A stretch of DNA of 64,000 nt from Herbinix sp. (GTDB taxonomy: Bacteria; Bacillota; Clostridia; Lachnospirales; Lachnospiraceae): NCBI GenBank assembly GCA_029238935.1, contig JAQZBN010000025.1, forward strand, positions 1 to 64,000, read 5' to 3'. The notes under the pieces were generated by a model. The model ran no database searches. It saw only the letters and a list, made by a program, of their open reading frames with translations, and was not told where the DNA came from. The position numbers were made by a program, and so were the translations under genes. Positions 57,622 through 64,000 of this stretch are shown piece after piece (position 1 is the stretch's first letter; every line of letters starts with the position of its first letter).

Positions 57622-58737
57622 TTATTCTAAATCATTGTCTTTACGATACTTTGCCAAAAGCAGATCGACCATTCGTCCATAACTTTTAACACCATCCTCC
57701 TGGCTATTCGCTTTTAGATAAGTATCATTTATTTTATTAGAAACGGTACTAATGGCTGTATCATTAAACTGTTGCCAATAGGACGAATTTGCCTTAATGT
57801 CCAGGAGTAAGCCATCCGTATATAGATCTCTGATCTCAAAATAAAGGTCAGGATCCTGAGAATACAGTGCATTTCCTGAAATAATCAGTGCTAGCATCGT
57901 TCCGCTGTATTTTATCTCTACACTATCCGATTCCATACTAACCAGATATGCAATAAAGTTCGCTTCATCTTCTCTCATAAAGCCTCTCAGATGTGCCAGC
58001 TCATGTCCCATGGTGGATGCAATCGAGTAATCCGGAATATCAACATTCACATTTGCTTCCATGGTAAAAGGGAAGAAAATACCGGTAATCTCCGTATGAG
58101 ACATTGCATTAGAAAAGAATACGGGTTTCGGAGATCCATAAAATCCTCCTAAAATTGGATATTCCTTCGACAATAAACGGTACGCATCATGCATCTTATC
58201 AGCCAGCTCATAGTCACTAAAGGATAACCGATAAACGCCATCTTGGTCCGTCTCAGGAACTTGTGCCCGTAACTCTCCCGCTTGAATAGCGAGACTTTCT
58301 GTCAGTGCATATAACTCCTCCACGGAGGAATCCCGTATGTTCAGCTTTGAATAATAACTAAAGGGATAACGATAATAATTAATTCCTGCCATAAGCACAA
58401 ACATAAATAGCAGTACACTAATCGTACAAAGTATATTCAAAATTCCTTTCAATAGTCGAAGTCTTCTCTTACCCTTATCTTTTATTAATTGAATAATAAA
58501 CACAACAAGGACAGCAAGAATAACCGCAGGTAGGGTCACCACGATAATCTCAGCGAGGGAAAACGGCAAAATACCTGTAATTGTGGAAACGATTTGTGAA
58601 ATCCACTTATAAATATGCAATGCAAATATCTGTTCTGCAATAAAACTATTTTGCTTAGCGAGAAAGATCAGTAAGAAAGAAATCGGAATTAACCCTAATA
58701 AGTAACTGCGCTTATACTTTATTATCTTTTTTAGCAT
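57622..58737 (-). CDS. DUF3810 membrane metallopeptidase-like protein
   Basis: A 371-residue membrane protein of the DUF3810 family. The first ~125 residues carry three hydrophobic helices (about 14-27, 53-82 and 98-117). The rest faces outside or inside as a soluble domain with the zinc peptidase motif HELAHLRGF (HExxH, about residue 249) followed by REDEANFIAY, a likely third ligand in the M48/gluzincin style. Substrate and role are unknown. SNAMSHTEITGIFFPFTMEANVN upstream of the motif is the family-conserved region. Single gene with its own terminator. Confidence 0.8.
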   Translation of the reverse strand: MLKKIIKYKRSYLLGLIPISFLLIFLAKQNSFIAEQIFALHIYKWISQIVSTITGILPFSLAEIIVVTLPAVILAVLVVFIIQLIKDKGKRRLRLLKGILNILCTISVLLFMFVLMAGINYYRYPFSYYSKLNIRDSSVEELYALTESLAIQAGELRAQVPETDQDGVYRLSFSDYELADKMHDAYRLLSKEYPILGGFYGSPKPVFFSNAMSHTEITGIFFPFTMEANVNVDIPDYSIASTMGHELAHLRGFMREDEANFIAYLVSMESDSVEIKYSGTMLALIISGNALYSQDPDLYFEIRDLYTDGLLLDIKANSSYWQQFNDTAISTVSNKINDTYLKANSQEDGVKSYGRMVDLLLAKYRKDNDLE

Positions 58738-58930
58738 GGTATCGTATCCCCCGTATGTTTTTACAATAAAAACATTACCTTTCCTTACTTAATAGTATCA
58801 CGGAATTACACCTTCTGCAACATTATGTATACTGGCATAATCAGTGAATGTTTTCCAAATTCATTAGTAATTATATAGAATTCTTTGATTAAACTCTGAG
58901 ATTAATCGTTAAAGCTGCTAACTTTCCACA

Positions 58931-58966
58931 AAAAAGGCCCTCTTTCCGTTATACCGGGAGGGCCTT
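58931..58966 (-). terminator. terminator of metNIQ
   Basis: AAGGCCCTC and GAGGGCCTT pair across a 15-nt loop (58934-58966) with five A residues to the left, i.e. a T-run on the minus strand, 12 nt after the metQ stop. Confidence 0.88.
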
Positions 58967-58977
58967 CTGTTTTATGA

Positions 58978-59862
58978 TTAAAATTTAGGTACTACTGCAC
59001 CTTCATAAGTATCTTCAATGAATTTTTTTACAGTATCGCTTTGTAAAGCTTCTAATAACGCTTTGATTTCCTCACGGGTCTCATCACCCTTTTTTACAGC
59101 AATGATATTTCCATAGGTATCTGCGGCAACTGAATCTTTGCTTTCGGTTGCGATTGCGTCCTTTGCTACATTAAGACCTGCTTCAATCGCATAGTTACCA
59201 TTGATAACTGCCATATCTACGTCAGCTAAGGAACGAGCGAGTTGAGCTGCTTCTATTTCTACAATATCTAAATTCTTAGGGTTCTCTGCAATATCATTTT
59301 TTGTTGCATTAATGCCAGCACCTTCTTTTAAGGTAATTAAGCCTTCTGCTTCTAATAATAATAATGCTCTCGCTTCATTGGAAGCATCATTTGGTACTGC
59401 AATCTGTGCTCCGTCTTCTAATGCATCAACCGTAGCAGTTTTTCCTGGATAGAGACCATATGGTTCATAGTGAATAATTCCAGCGGATATTAAATCTGTT
59501 TTGTTTTCTTCATTAAACTGATCCAAGTAAGGCAGATGCTGGAAATAGTTTGCATCCAGATCACCTGATTGTAATGCGAGATTTGGCTGTACATAATCCA
59601 CATACTCAACGATTTCTAATTCATAACCTGCTGCCTTTAATGCTTCTTTTGCTTGCTCTAAAATCTCTGCATGTGGAGTTGTGCTTGCTCCAACTACAAT
59701 TTTCGTAAGTTCAGTTTCTGTCTGATCTTCACCTTTTTGATCTCCAGTCTGATCCTGTGTCTGGTCTGCAGCTGGGTCGGTTGTTTCATCTTTTTTTCCG
59801 CAACCGGTAAGTACACCTGTAATTAAGGTTAATAACACTAAGATACTAAATAATTTCTTCAT
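58978..59862 (-). CDS. metQ: methionine ABC transporter substrate-binding lipoprotein
   Basis: MetQ/NlpA family, 294 residues. The lipobox LTGC (Cys about 21) is followed by an Asp/Gln/Thr-rich tether and the binding domain: KIVVGASTTPHAEILEQA, YELEIVEYVDYVQPNLALQSGDLDANYFQHLPYLDQF and PYGLYPGKT. These are the strongly conserved NlpA ligand-binding segments; NGNYAIEAGL follows. It captures L- or D-methionine outside and passes it to MetI. Third gene of metN-metI-metQ, behind the Met/Cys leader peptide. Confidence 0.93.
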   Translation of the reverse strand: MKKLFSILVLLTLITGVLTGCGKKDETTDPAADQTQDQTGDQKGEDQTETELTKIVVGASTTPHAEILEQAKEALKAAGYELEIVEYVDYVQPNLALQSGDLDANYFQHLPYLDQFNEENKTDLISAGIIHYEPYGLYPGKTATVDALEDGAQIAVPNDASNEARALLLLEAEGLITLKEGAGINATKNDIAENPKNLDIVEIEAAQLARSLADVDMAVINGNYAIEAGLNVAKDAIATESKDSVAADTYGNIIAVKKGDETREEIKALLEALQSDTVKKFIEDTYEGAVVPKF

Positions 59863-59911
59863 TTTTATGTCCTCCTTTATTGTATCGGATTTTGGTAATC
59901 CGTAACCTTAC

Positions 59912-60517
59912 TTATTTTGCTCTTTTATCCGTACGTCTCATCCACTTGGTTCCTATTTCTTGAATGATTTGCACGATAATGACTAAGATAACAACTGTAA
60001 CAAACATGATTTCAGTTTCATAACGATAATATCCATAACGGATTGCGATATCACCGAGTCCTCCGCCACCAACAAATCCAGACATCGCCGAATAGCTTAA
60101 AATCGTTGTTACTGCGATAGCACCACTTATGATTAAGGAGGGCTTTGCCTCTGGGATTAGGACTTTAACGATGATCTGGAACGTAGAAGCCCCCATGGAC
60201 TTAGCCGCTTCTATCACTCCGTAATCTACTTCTTTTAAAGAAGATTCTACTAATCTGGCTATATAAGGAGCTGATGCTATAATTAATGGAATTACCGTAG
60301 CAGTTGACCCAATCGTAGTACCAAGGATGGCTCTTGTGAGAGGAATGACTGCAATCAGTAATATGATAAATGGTACTGACCTAACTAAGTTGACTATGAT
60401 ACCAAGTACTCTGTTTACCATCGGAAAAGGAGCTATACCATCCTTATCCGTGATTACCAATATGATTCCCATCGGTAAACCGATTAAGTATGCGATAAAT
60501 GATGATAGAAAAACCAT
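59912..60517 (-). CDS. metI: methionine ABC transporter permease, N-terminus missing
   Basis: MetI membrane permease, 201 residues, about 15-18 shorter than usual. It has five hydrophobic segments and the EAA loop EVDYGVIEAAKSMGASTFQI that docks on MetN. The first in-frame ATG gives MVFLSSFIAYLIGLP, but the frame is open four codons further (ETLY), which is exactly the family motif ETLYM normally found about residue 19. A stop then interrupts. The normal start and ribosome-binding site are absent: the gene overlaps the end of metN by 34 nt in a different frame. Most of helix 1 remains, so function is possible if translation starts here. Confidence 0.88.
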   Translation of the reverse strand: MVFLSSFIAYLIGLPMGIILVITDKDGIAPFPMVNRVLGIIVNLVRSVPFIILLIAVIPLTRAILGTTIGSTATVIPLIIASAPYIARLVESSLKEVDYGVIEAAKSMGASTFQIIVKVLIPEAKPSLIISGAIAVTTILSYSAMSGFVGGGGLGDIAIRYGYYRYETEIMFVTVVILVIIVQIIQEIGTKWMRRTDKRAK

Positions 60518-61413
60518 ATAGAGTGTTTCTTATCAGCAAACATAATATTTACCGGTGTCTTGCACTCTAATACCATATTTGCGATGACTGGTTCATAGGA
60601 AGTTCTTCCGTCAAAGATAATTCTTATGTTTCGTTCTCCTTCAAAATGGGTGATATGAGAAGCTCCGGAGAAAACTAATTGCTTCGCAATTTTTGATTTC
60701 GGTCTCACAAAGACTTCTTCAACACTGCCGACCTCTGCAATCTGGCTTTGATCAATGATAGCAACCCGATTACAGATTTCTTCAATTACACTCATCTCAT
60801 GGGTAATAACGATAATGGTGATTCCTAGTTTTTGATTGATATCCTTGAGTAAATTCAAAATAGAGCGGGTGGTGGTAGGATCTAAGGCACTGGTAGCTTC
60901 ATCACAAAGCAATACCTTCGGATTGGTCGCTAACGCTCTGGCAATTGCTATTCTCTGCTTTTGTCCGCCGGAAAGCTGTGCGGGATACGCCTTTGCCTTA
61001 TCCGATAAACCAACTACATCGAGAAGTTCTAAGGCTCTTTTTTTAGCTTCTTTTTTAGGAACTCCTGCCAGTTCTAAGGGAAAACAAATGTTTTGCACTG
61101 TGTTTCTCTGCATCAGCAGATTAAACTGTTGAAATATCATTCCCATGGACTGCCTTGCTTTTAACAACTCTTTTTCTTTCAGAGATCCCAAATCGTTACC
61201 GTCAAAGACAACCGCTCCTGACGTTGGTTTTTCAAGAAAATTGATACATCGAACCAAGGTACTCTTGCCGGCACCGCTGAGTCCAATAATTCCAAAGATC
61301 TCACCTCTCTGAATGGATAGGTTGATATTCTCCAGAGCTTTTACTTCATTATGCTTGCTTCGGAATATTTTACTCAATTCTACTAACTCAATAATTGATT
61401 TTTCTGAACTCAT
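60484..61413 (-). CDS. metN: methionine ABC transporter ATP-binding protein, NIL domain truncated
   Basis: MetN ATPase, 309 residues against about 340 usually. The ABC domain is complete: IIGLSGAGKSTLVRCIN (Walker A), MIFQQFNLL (Q-loop), QLSGGQKQRIAIARAL (signature), VLLCDEATSALDP (Walker B) and VITHEM (H-loop). The C-terminal NIL domain, which binds methionine and inhibits transport, starts normally (IRIIFDGRTSYEPVIANMVL ... VNIMFADKK) and then switches to HSIWFFYHHLSHT, which is metI coding read in another frame. The last ~40 residues are lost. The ATG at 61413 has GGAGGTGG upstream; the frame is open 6 codons more. Confidence 0.92.
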   Translation of the reverse strand: MSSEKSIIELVELSKIFRSKHNEVKALENINLSIQRGEIFGIIGLSGAGKSTLVRCINFLEKPTSGAVVFDGNDLGSLKEKELLKARQSMGMIFQQFNLLMQRNTVQNICFPLELAGVPKKEAKKRALELLDVVGLSDKAKAYPAQLSGGQKQRIAIARALATNPKVLLCDEATSALDPTTTRSILNLLKDINQKLGITIIVITHEMSVIEEICNRVAIIDQSQIAEVGSVEEVFVRPKSKIAKQLVFSGASHITHFEGERNIRIIFDGRTSYEPVIANMVLECKTPVNIMFADKKHSIWFFYHHLSHT

Positions 61414-61467
61414 TTGTCCACCTCCACACACTGATGTAATTCTAACACTTTACTTCGCTAAAGAATC

Positions 61468-61500
61468 AAAAAAACAGGATAGCTATGACAGCCTCCTGTT
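61468..61500 (-). terminator. attenuator-type terminator in the metN leader
   Basis: AACAGGA (61494-61500) and TCCTGTT (61473-61479) pair, continued by GGCU/AGCU with one bulge, and are followed by seven T residues on the minus strand. It lies 68 nt after the leader ORF stop and 55 nt before metN, so it must be bypassed for metNIQ to be expressed. A further stem, CTCATT/AATGAG (61510-61543) enclosing the palindrome AAGGTATACCTT, lies between the leader ORF and this terminator. Confidence 0.85.
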
Positions 61501-61568
61501 GTATTTATTCTCATTATTTGATCAAGGTATACCTTAAAATGAGCATATGAAAACACCACATTCATCTA

Positions 61569-61646
61569 TCATAGATTAAATATGTTACTTGGCATGCAAC
61601 ACATACCACACATATTAATACACATGACCATTTTAGGTGTTCTCAT
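61569..61646 (-). CDS. Met/Cys-rich leader peptide of metNIQ
   Basis: A 25-codon ORF with a perfect AAGGAGG site (61653-61659) 6 nt ahead of its ATG. Met occupies positions 1, 6, 8, 12, 15 and 18, and Cys positions 9, 13, 16 and 17: nine of the thirteen residues 6-18 are Met or Cys. The peptide begins MRTPKMVMC and ends PSNIFNL. It has no domain. Position between a perfect promoter and a terminator ahead of a methionine transporter operon, plus the codon bias, fit a leader peptide sensing charged tRNA-Met/tRNA-Cys by ribosome stalling. No SAM riboswitch or T-box is present. A genuine small metal-binding peptide or RiPP precursor is the alternative. Confidence 0.75.
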   Translation of the reverse strand: MRTPKMVMCINMCGMCCMPSNIFNL

Positions 61647-61713
61647 TGTGACCCTCCTTGATTTATTTCATATATTTTCGATATGAATTACGATTAATTG
61701 ATTATTGAATCGA

Positions 61714-61742
61714 AGTATACATTAAGTTATTTCATTTGTCAA
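61714..61742 (-). promoter_or_regulatory. sigma-A promoter of the leader-metNIQ transcript
   Basis: TTGACA (61737-61742), a 17-nt spacer and TATACT (61714-61719); the predicted start near 61707 gives a 60-nt leader before the short ORF. Confidence 0.85.
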
Positions 61743-61875
61743 ATTATTTTTATAAATATTTTATAATTATATATAATTCCCTTGCTTGGTTGGCCTTGAT
61801 TTGGTAACACCATAACTATAGTCAGTCCCATTATAATCGAAATTCCTCAAATTAGGTACCCGGGAAATTAATACA

Positions 61876-62238
61876 TTACAATAGTAGCATTCGCTCTTTC
61901 TTTGTGCATTTACTAACCGCATCTCTATAGGAATGATCGATCATATCAAATACCACATCATCGGCTAGTCCTCGGTTCATATATATTGTATTCTTGTATC
62001 TTCTTTGTCTTTCAGGACAATGATAACCTGGTATAACCACCCCTGGATACTGGCTGCGATAATAATCTGTTAACATCATCTCACTGCGAATTGTTATTTT
62101 GTAATCCTCATCTCTGGGATAGAGTTCCAGAAAAATTCGATTCCCCACCTTATAACAGATGGGAATGGGACCAAAGGGGGTTACTTCATAGGCTCCCGGT
62201 TTTTGAAGACAATATGTTTTGATTCCTTCAGCAGTCAT
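61876..62238 (-). CDS. MmcQ/YjbR family protein
   Basis: A 120-residue small protein of the MmcQ/YjbR family (double-wing, CyaY-like fold). The family marks are YCLQKPGAYEVTPFGPIPICYKVGNRIF at the start, IRSEMMLTDYYRSQYPGVVIPGYH in the middle, and the closing FDMIDHSYRDAV. Members are often annotated as DNA-binding but their role is not established. GGGAGG lies 9 nt ahead of the ATG. Single gene upstream of, and not obviously linked to, metNIQ. Confidence 0.82.
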   Translation of the reverse strand: MTAEGIKTYCLQKPGAYEVTPFGPIPICYKVGNRIFLELYPRDEDYKITIRSEMMLTDYYRSQYPGVVIPGYHCPERQRRYKNTIYMNRGLADDVVFDMIDHSYRDAVSKCTKKERMLLL

Positions 62239-62591
62239 TACTAGACCTCCCTATGTTTCTTAACTAAGACGTTGTGATTAAAGCTATTCCTTGATACCAT
62301 TGATTTTTTTACCTCACGATCACACACAAGGTACGCGAATTAAGCAGTCACCTTTTCTTTCTGTAAAAGTATCATAACAATACCTAATAAACGGTCGATT
62401 TTCATTCCTTTATCTCCATCATTCGCTATAAAACTACAACCAATACTATGTAAAAATCTCAAAAAGCAATTTTGACGTAACATTATAAGTATCTTCAAAA
62501 TTCCCCCATACTTTACCAAGAATATGAAATGCCATGATTCCCTATCTAACGTTTCGCTCGGTTCAACATGCTTAGTTTCTATCCTAAGTAG
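62239..62591. other. gene-free stretch
   Basis: AT-rich DNA with no reading frame, repeat or RNA that I can support. It should hold the promoter of the YjbR gene and the end of the DUF1848 transcript. Confidence 0.4.
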
Positions 62592-63494
62592 TTAATTACG
62601 CACTGATATTTTATCCTGTTCTGTAAGATTTCCAATCAGCAGCGCCGATTCTATATTATGCTTTGCGGTATTTCTCTCAATTGATTCCCCACTATGGTTC
62701 GCATAACAATAAATGCACCCATTTTTACAGGTATTATAAGCACCAATATCCACGCTTTCCATACATCCACAGCCTTCTCTTTGATTCTTATCCTGCTTCA
62801 CCTTGATACTGCGTCCACAGATCAATTCAATCGTTGCTCTATCAATGCAACTGGCTGGTTTAATTCCATACATCTCTAAATTCATCTTTTCAGAACAAGC
62901 TCTTAGTTCTACACCATTCCCATGCCCAATCTCTGCAAGTATAGATGCCATTTTTTTCATTTCCTCATCAGAAACATCCCGTATTATATTCTCTTTCACC
63001 GTTTTATTAATCTTGGTATATAAATCAACATAACTTATCGTACATGTCTTTGTATCATACTTTAGTTTATCACAAAGATATGCAAACTCCTTTTCATGAT
63101 AAGAAATCGTCAGCTCATCATTTATTATTATCGGATCATATCTCCAATGAACACGATGCCTGCCCAGCTTCATCGATAACTCCTGAAAGGTTTCAATGAT
63201 TCTTGCTTTATCCCGAAGATTTTTCTCTATGGTATTATGATAAGGGGTCAGTGTGAACTGAAAATAATACTGGTATCCCAATTGATCCAAGGCAGGTAAA
63301 TGCTTCATAAATGGAGCTGGATCCTTAGTCCAAAAGACGATACAATCTATTTTTTCAGGTGACAAGAAAATCTTACTTACTTGTAATGGATTCATCGGAT
63401 TTCTGGATAGAGCATACCCTTCTTCTAACCGTCGAATAAACCATTCCCCATAGAATGCCGGGATATCAGTTCTTCTCGATGCTGATAAAATCAT
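62592..63494 (-). CDS. DUF1848 protein
   Basis: A 300-residue cytosolic protein of the DUF1848 family. It begins ILSASRRTDIPAFYGEWF and continues with RNPMNPLQVSKIFLSPEKIDCIVFWTKDP, both strongly conserved, suggesting a TIM-barrel-like enzyme related to radical-SAM or spore-photoproduct-lyase-associated proteins. A cysteine cluster lies near the C-terminus (CGCMESVDIGAYNTCKNGC followed by IYCYAN), consistent with an iron-sulfur or zinc site. The role is unknown. GAGGGA lies ahead of the ATG. Single gene, with a 15-bp tandem array on its upstream side. Confidence 0.8.
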   Translation of the reverse strand: MILSASRRTDIPAFYGEWFIRRLEEGYALSRNPMNPLQVSKIFLSPEKIDCIVFWTKDPAPFMKHLPALDQLGYQYYFQFTLTPYHNTIEKNLRDKARIIETFQELSMKLGRHRVHWRYDPIIINDELTISYHEKEFAYLCDKLKYDTKTCTISYVDLYTKINKTVKENIIRDVSDEEMKKMASILAEIGHGNGVELRACSEKMNLEMYGIKPASCIDRATIELICGRSIKVKQDKNQREGCGCMESVDIGAYNTCKNGCIYCYANHSGESIERNTAKHNIESALLIGNLTEQDKISVRN

Positions 63495-63584
63495 AGAAAT
63501 TCCCTCTTTCTAGCAGAATCTTTCACTCTGAACTCTTATTTCAGTCGATTATCTATATAACATTTATTTATAAACCTTTATTTA

Positions 63585-63795
63585 CAGATTATTGATTTAC
63601 ATTATTGATCTGTTTATCATTGATTTGCATATTATTGATTTACATCGTTGATCTGCTTATCATCGATTTTCATATCATTATTTTAAAGATTATAGATTTA
63701 AAAATCATTGACTTACATTTCATTGATTTACATTTCATCAACTTACATATTATTGACTTAAAGATCTTTGACCTAGATCTTATTGCTTACATTGT
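63585..63795. repeat. 15-bp tandem array
   Basis: About fourteen degenerate copies of a unit close to ATTGATTTACATATT. Read on the plus strand it gives a false low-complexity frame (IDLHFIDLHF...), which lacks a ribosome-binding site and is not a gene. Same period as the array at 38.3 kb, different sequence. Confidence 0.85.
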
Positions 63796-63860
63796 ATTAT
63801 AGATAGTTTAGATATCATTTATTTTAAGTTTGACTATTATTAATAAATCATTTTAAAGGA

Positions 63861-64000
63861 TTACCTACTTTTTCGAATGATTTTTTGAGTCATACCAGAC
63901 CCAAGACTATCATTTGGACGCTGTGTAAATCCAAATTGTTCGTAAAATTCTTCCTTTCCTTTGGCAGACATTAAACCCACATAGATAATTTCCCCTTCAT
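63861..64000 (-). CDS. GNAT family N-acetyltransferase, C-terminal part only
   Basis: The last 45 codons of a gene that enters from the right edge. The translation EGEIIYVGLMSAKGKEEFYE followed by QFGFTQRPNDSLGSGMTQKI is the C-terminal strand-helix-strand of GNAT acetyltransferases (LMSAxGKExFYExFGFxxRPN...GxGM). It transfers acetyl from acetyl-CoA to an unknown amine. Stop TAA at 63861-63863. Confidence 0.78.
   Translation of the reverse strand, partial: EGEIIYVGLMSAKGKEEFYEQFGFTQRPNDSLGSGMTQKIIRKSR

Noticed and set aside
60484..60517. Genuine MetN-MetI fusion or programmed frameshift
   Set aside because: The frames do not join into one protein, the MetI part begins mid-motif after a stop, and family segments are missing from both sides; deletion fits better.
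61414..61710. SAM riboswitch or T-box ahead of metN
   Set aside because: Neither the S-box core nor a T-box (GGTGGNACCGCG-type) sequence is present; the leader ORF and terminator explain the region better.
63605..63802. Plus-strand frame of 65 codons rich in Ile/Asp/Leu
   Set aside because: It is the translation of a 15-bp tandem array; no ribosome-binding site.

Overview
The window is low-GC DNA of a spore-forming, Gram-positive anaerobe of the Clostridia, most probably Lachnospiraceae in the neighbourhood of Lachnoclostridium phytofermentans. The support is an alpha/beta small acid-soluble spore protein, AddAB in place of RecBCD, a CIRCE-controlled groESL operon, DUF6062 and DUF2225 proteins, consensus sigma-A promoters with 17-nt spacers, and a pair of genes with sigma-K-type promoters. 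The taxonomic placement is inference. There is no prophage, CRISPR array, rRNA or tRNA. Almost everything is ordinary chromosomal core, mostly on the minus strand.

Layout. 0-6 kb: the 5' end of a UvrA-like gene, an aldo/keto reductase, a 12-bp tandem array, a phosphodiesterase-like metallophosphatase, a membrane diguanylate cyclase, a TIM-barrel sugar isomerase and a cysteine-less HMA protein. 6-10 kb: leftward purine genes purC, purF and purB, with a possible MITE between purC and purF. 10-14 kb: an acyltransferase and a GT2/CDP-glycerol polymerase fusion (cell-surface polymer). 14-21 kb: an anion permease, hslO, a methyltransferase, xylB facing its ROK repressor, and a HAD hydrolase. 21-29 kb: a spore SASP, addA and addB. 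29-35 kb: an FMN_bind-like protein, degV, nadE, a 6S RNA with its own consensus promoter, and a two-component system. 35-43 kb: a secreted Big_2 protein, an MBL-fold hydrolase, a glyoxalase-fold protein and carAB.

43-64 kb: two tandem SpoIID-like/peptidoglycan-binding paralogs, each behind a CAC-N16-CATANNNTA promoter; a short flagellin-like protein; a polysaccharide deacetylase; a TPP-riboswitch-controlled thiT; an amidase lipoprotein; groES-groEL; glnS with DUF2225 and DUF6062; a SleB-type hydrolase; a DUF3810 protein; metNIQ; a YjbR protein; a DUF1848 protein; and the 3' end of a GNAT gene.

Two things stand out. First, metNIQ is preceded by a sigma-A promoter, a 25-codon ORF with a strong ribosome-binding site in which 10 codons are Met or Cys, and an intrinsic terminator. 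This looks like ribosome-mediated attenuation of a methionine transporter, in a phylum where SAM riboswitches and T-boxes normally do this job. Second, three genes between 49.9 and 60.6 kb have deletion-like lesions. groEL loses its C-terminus by a small frame-breaking deletion whose out-of-frame remainder is still readable, the amidase runs through its own terminator hairpin, and metN loses half its NIL domain and merges into a metI without its N-terminus. Whether these are real or assembly errors must be settled by reads.
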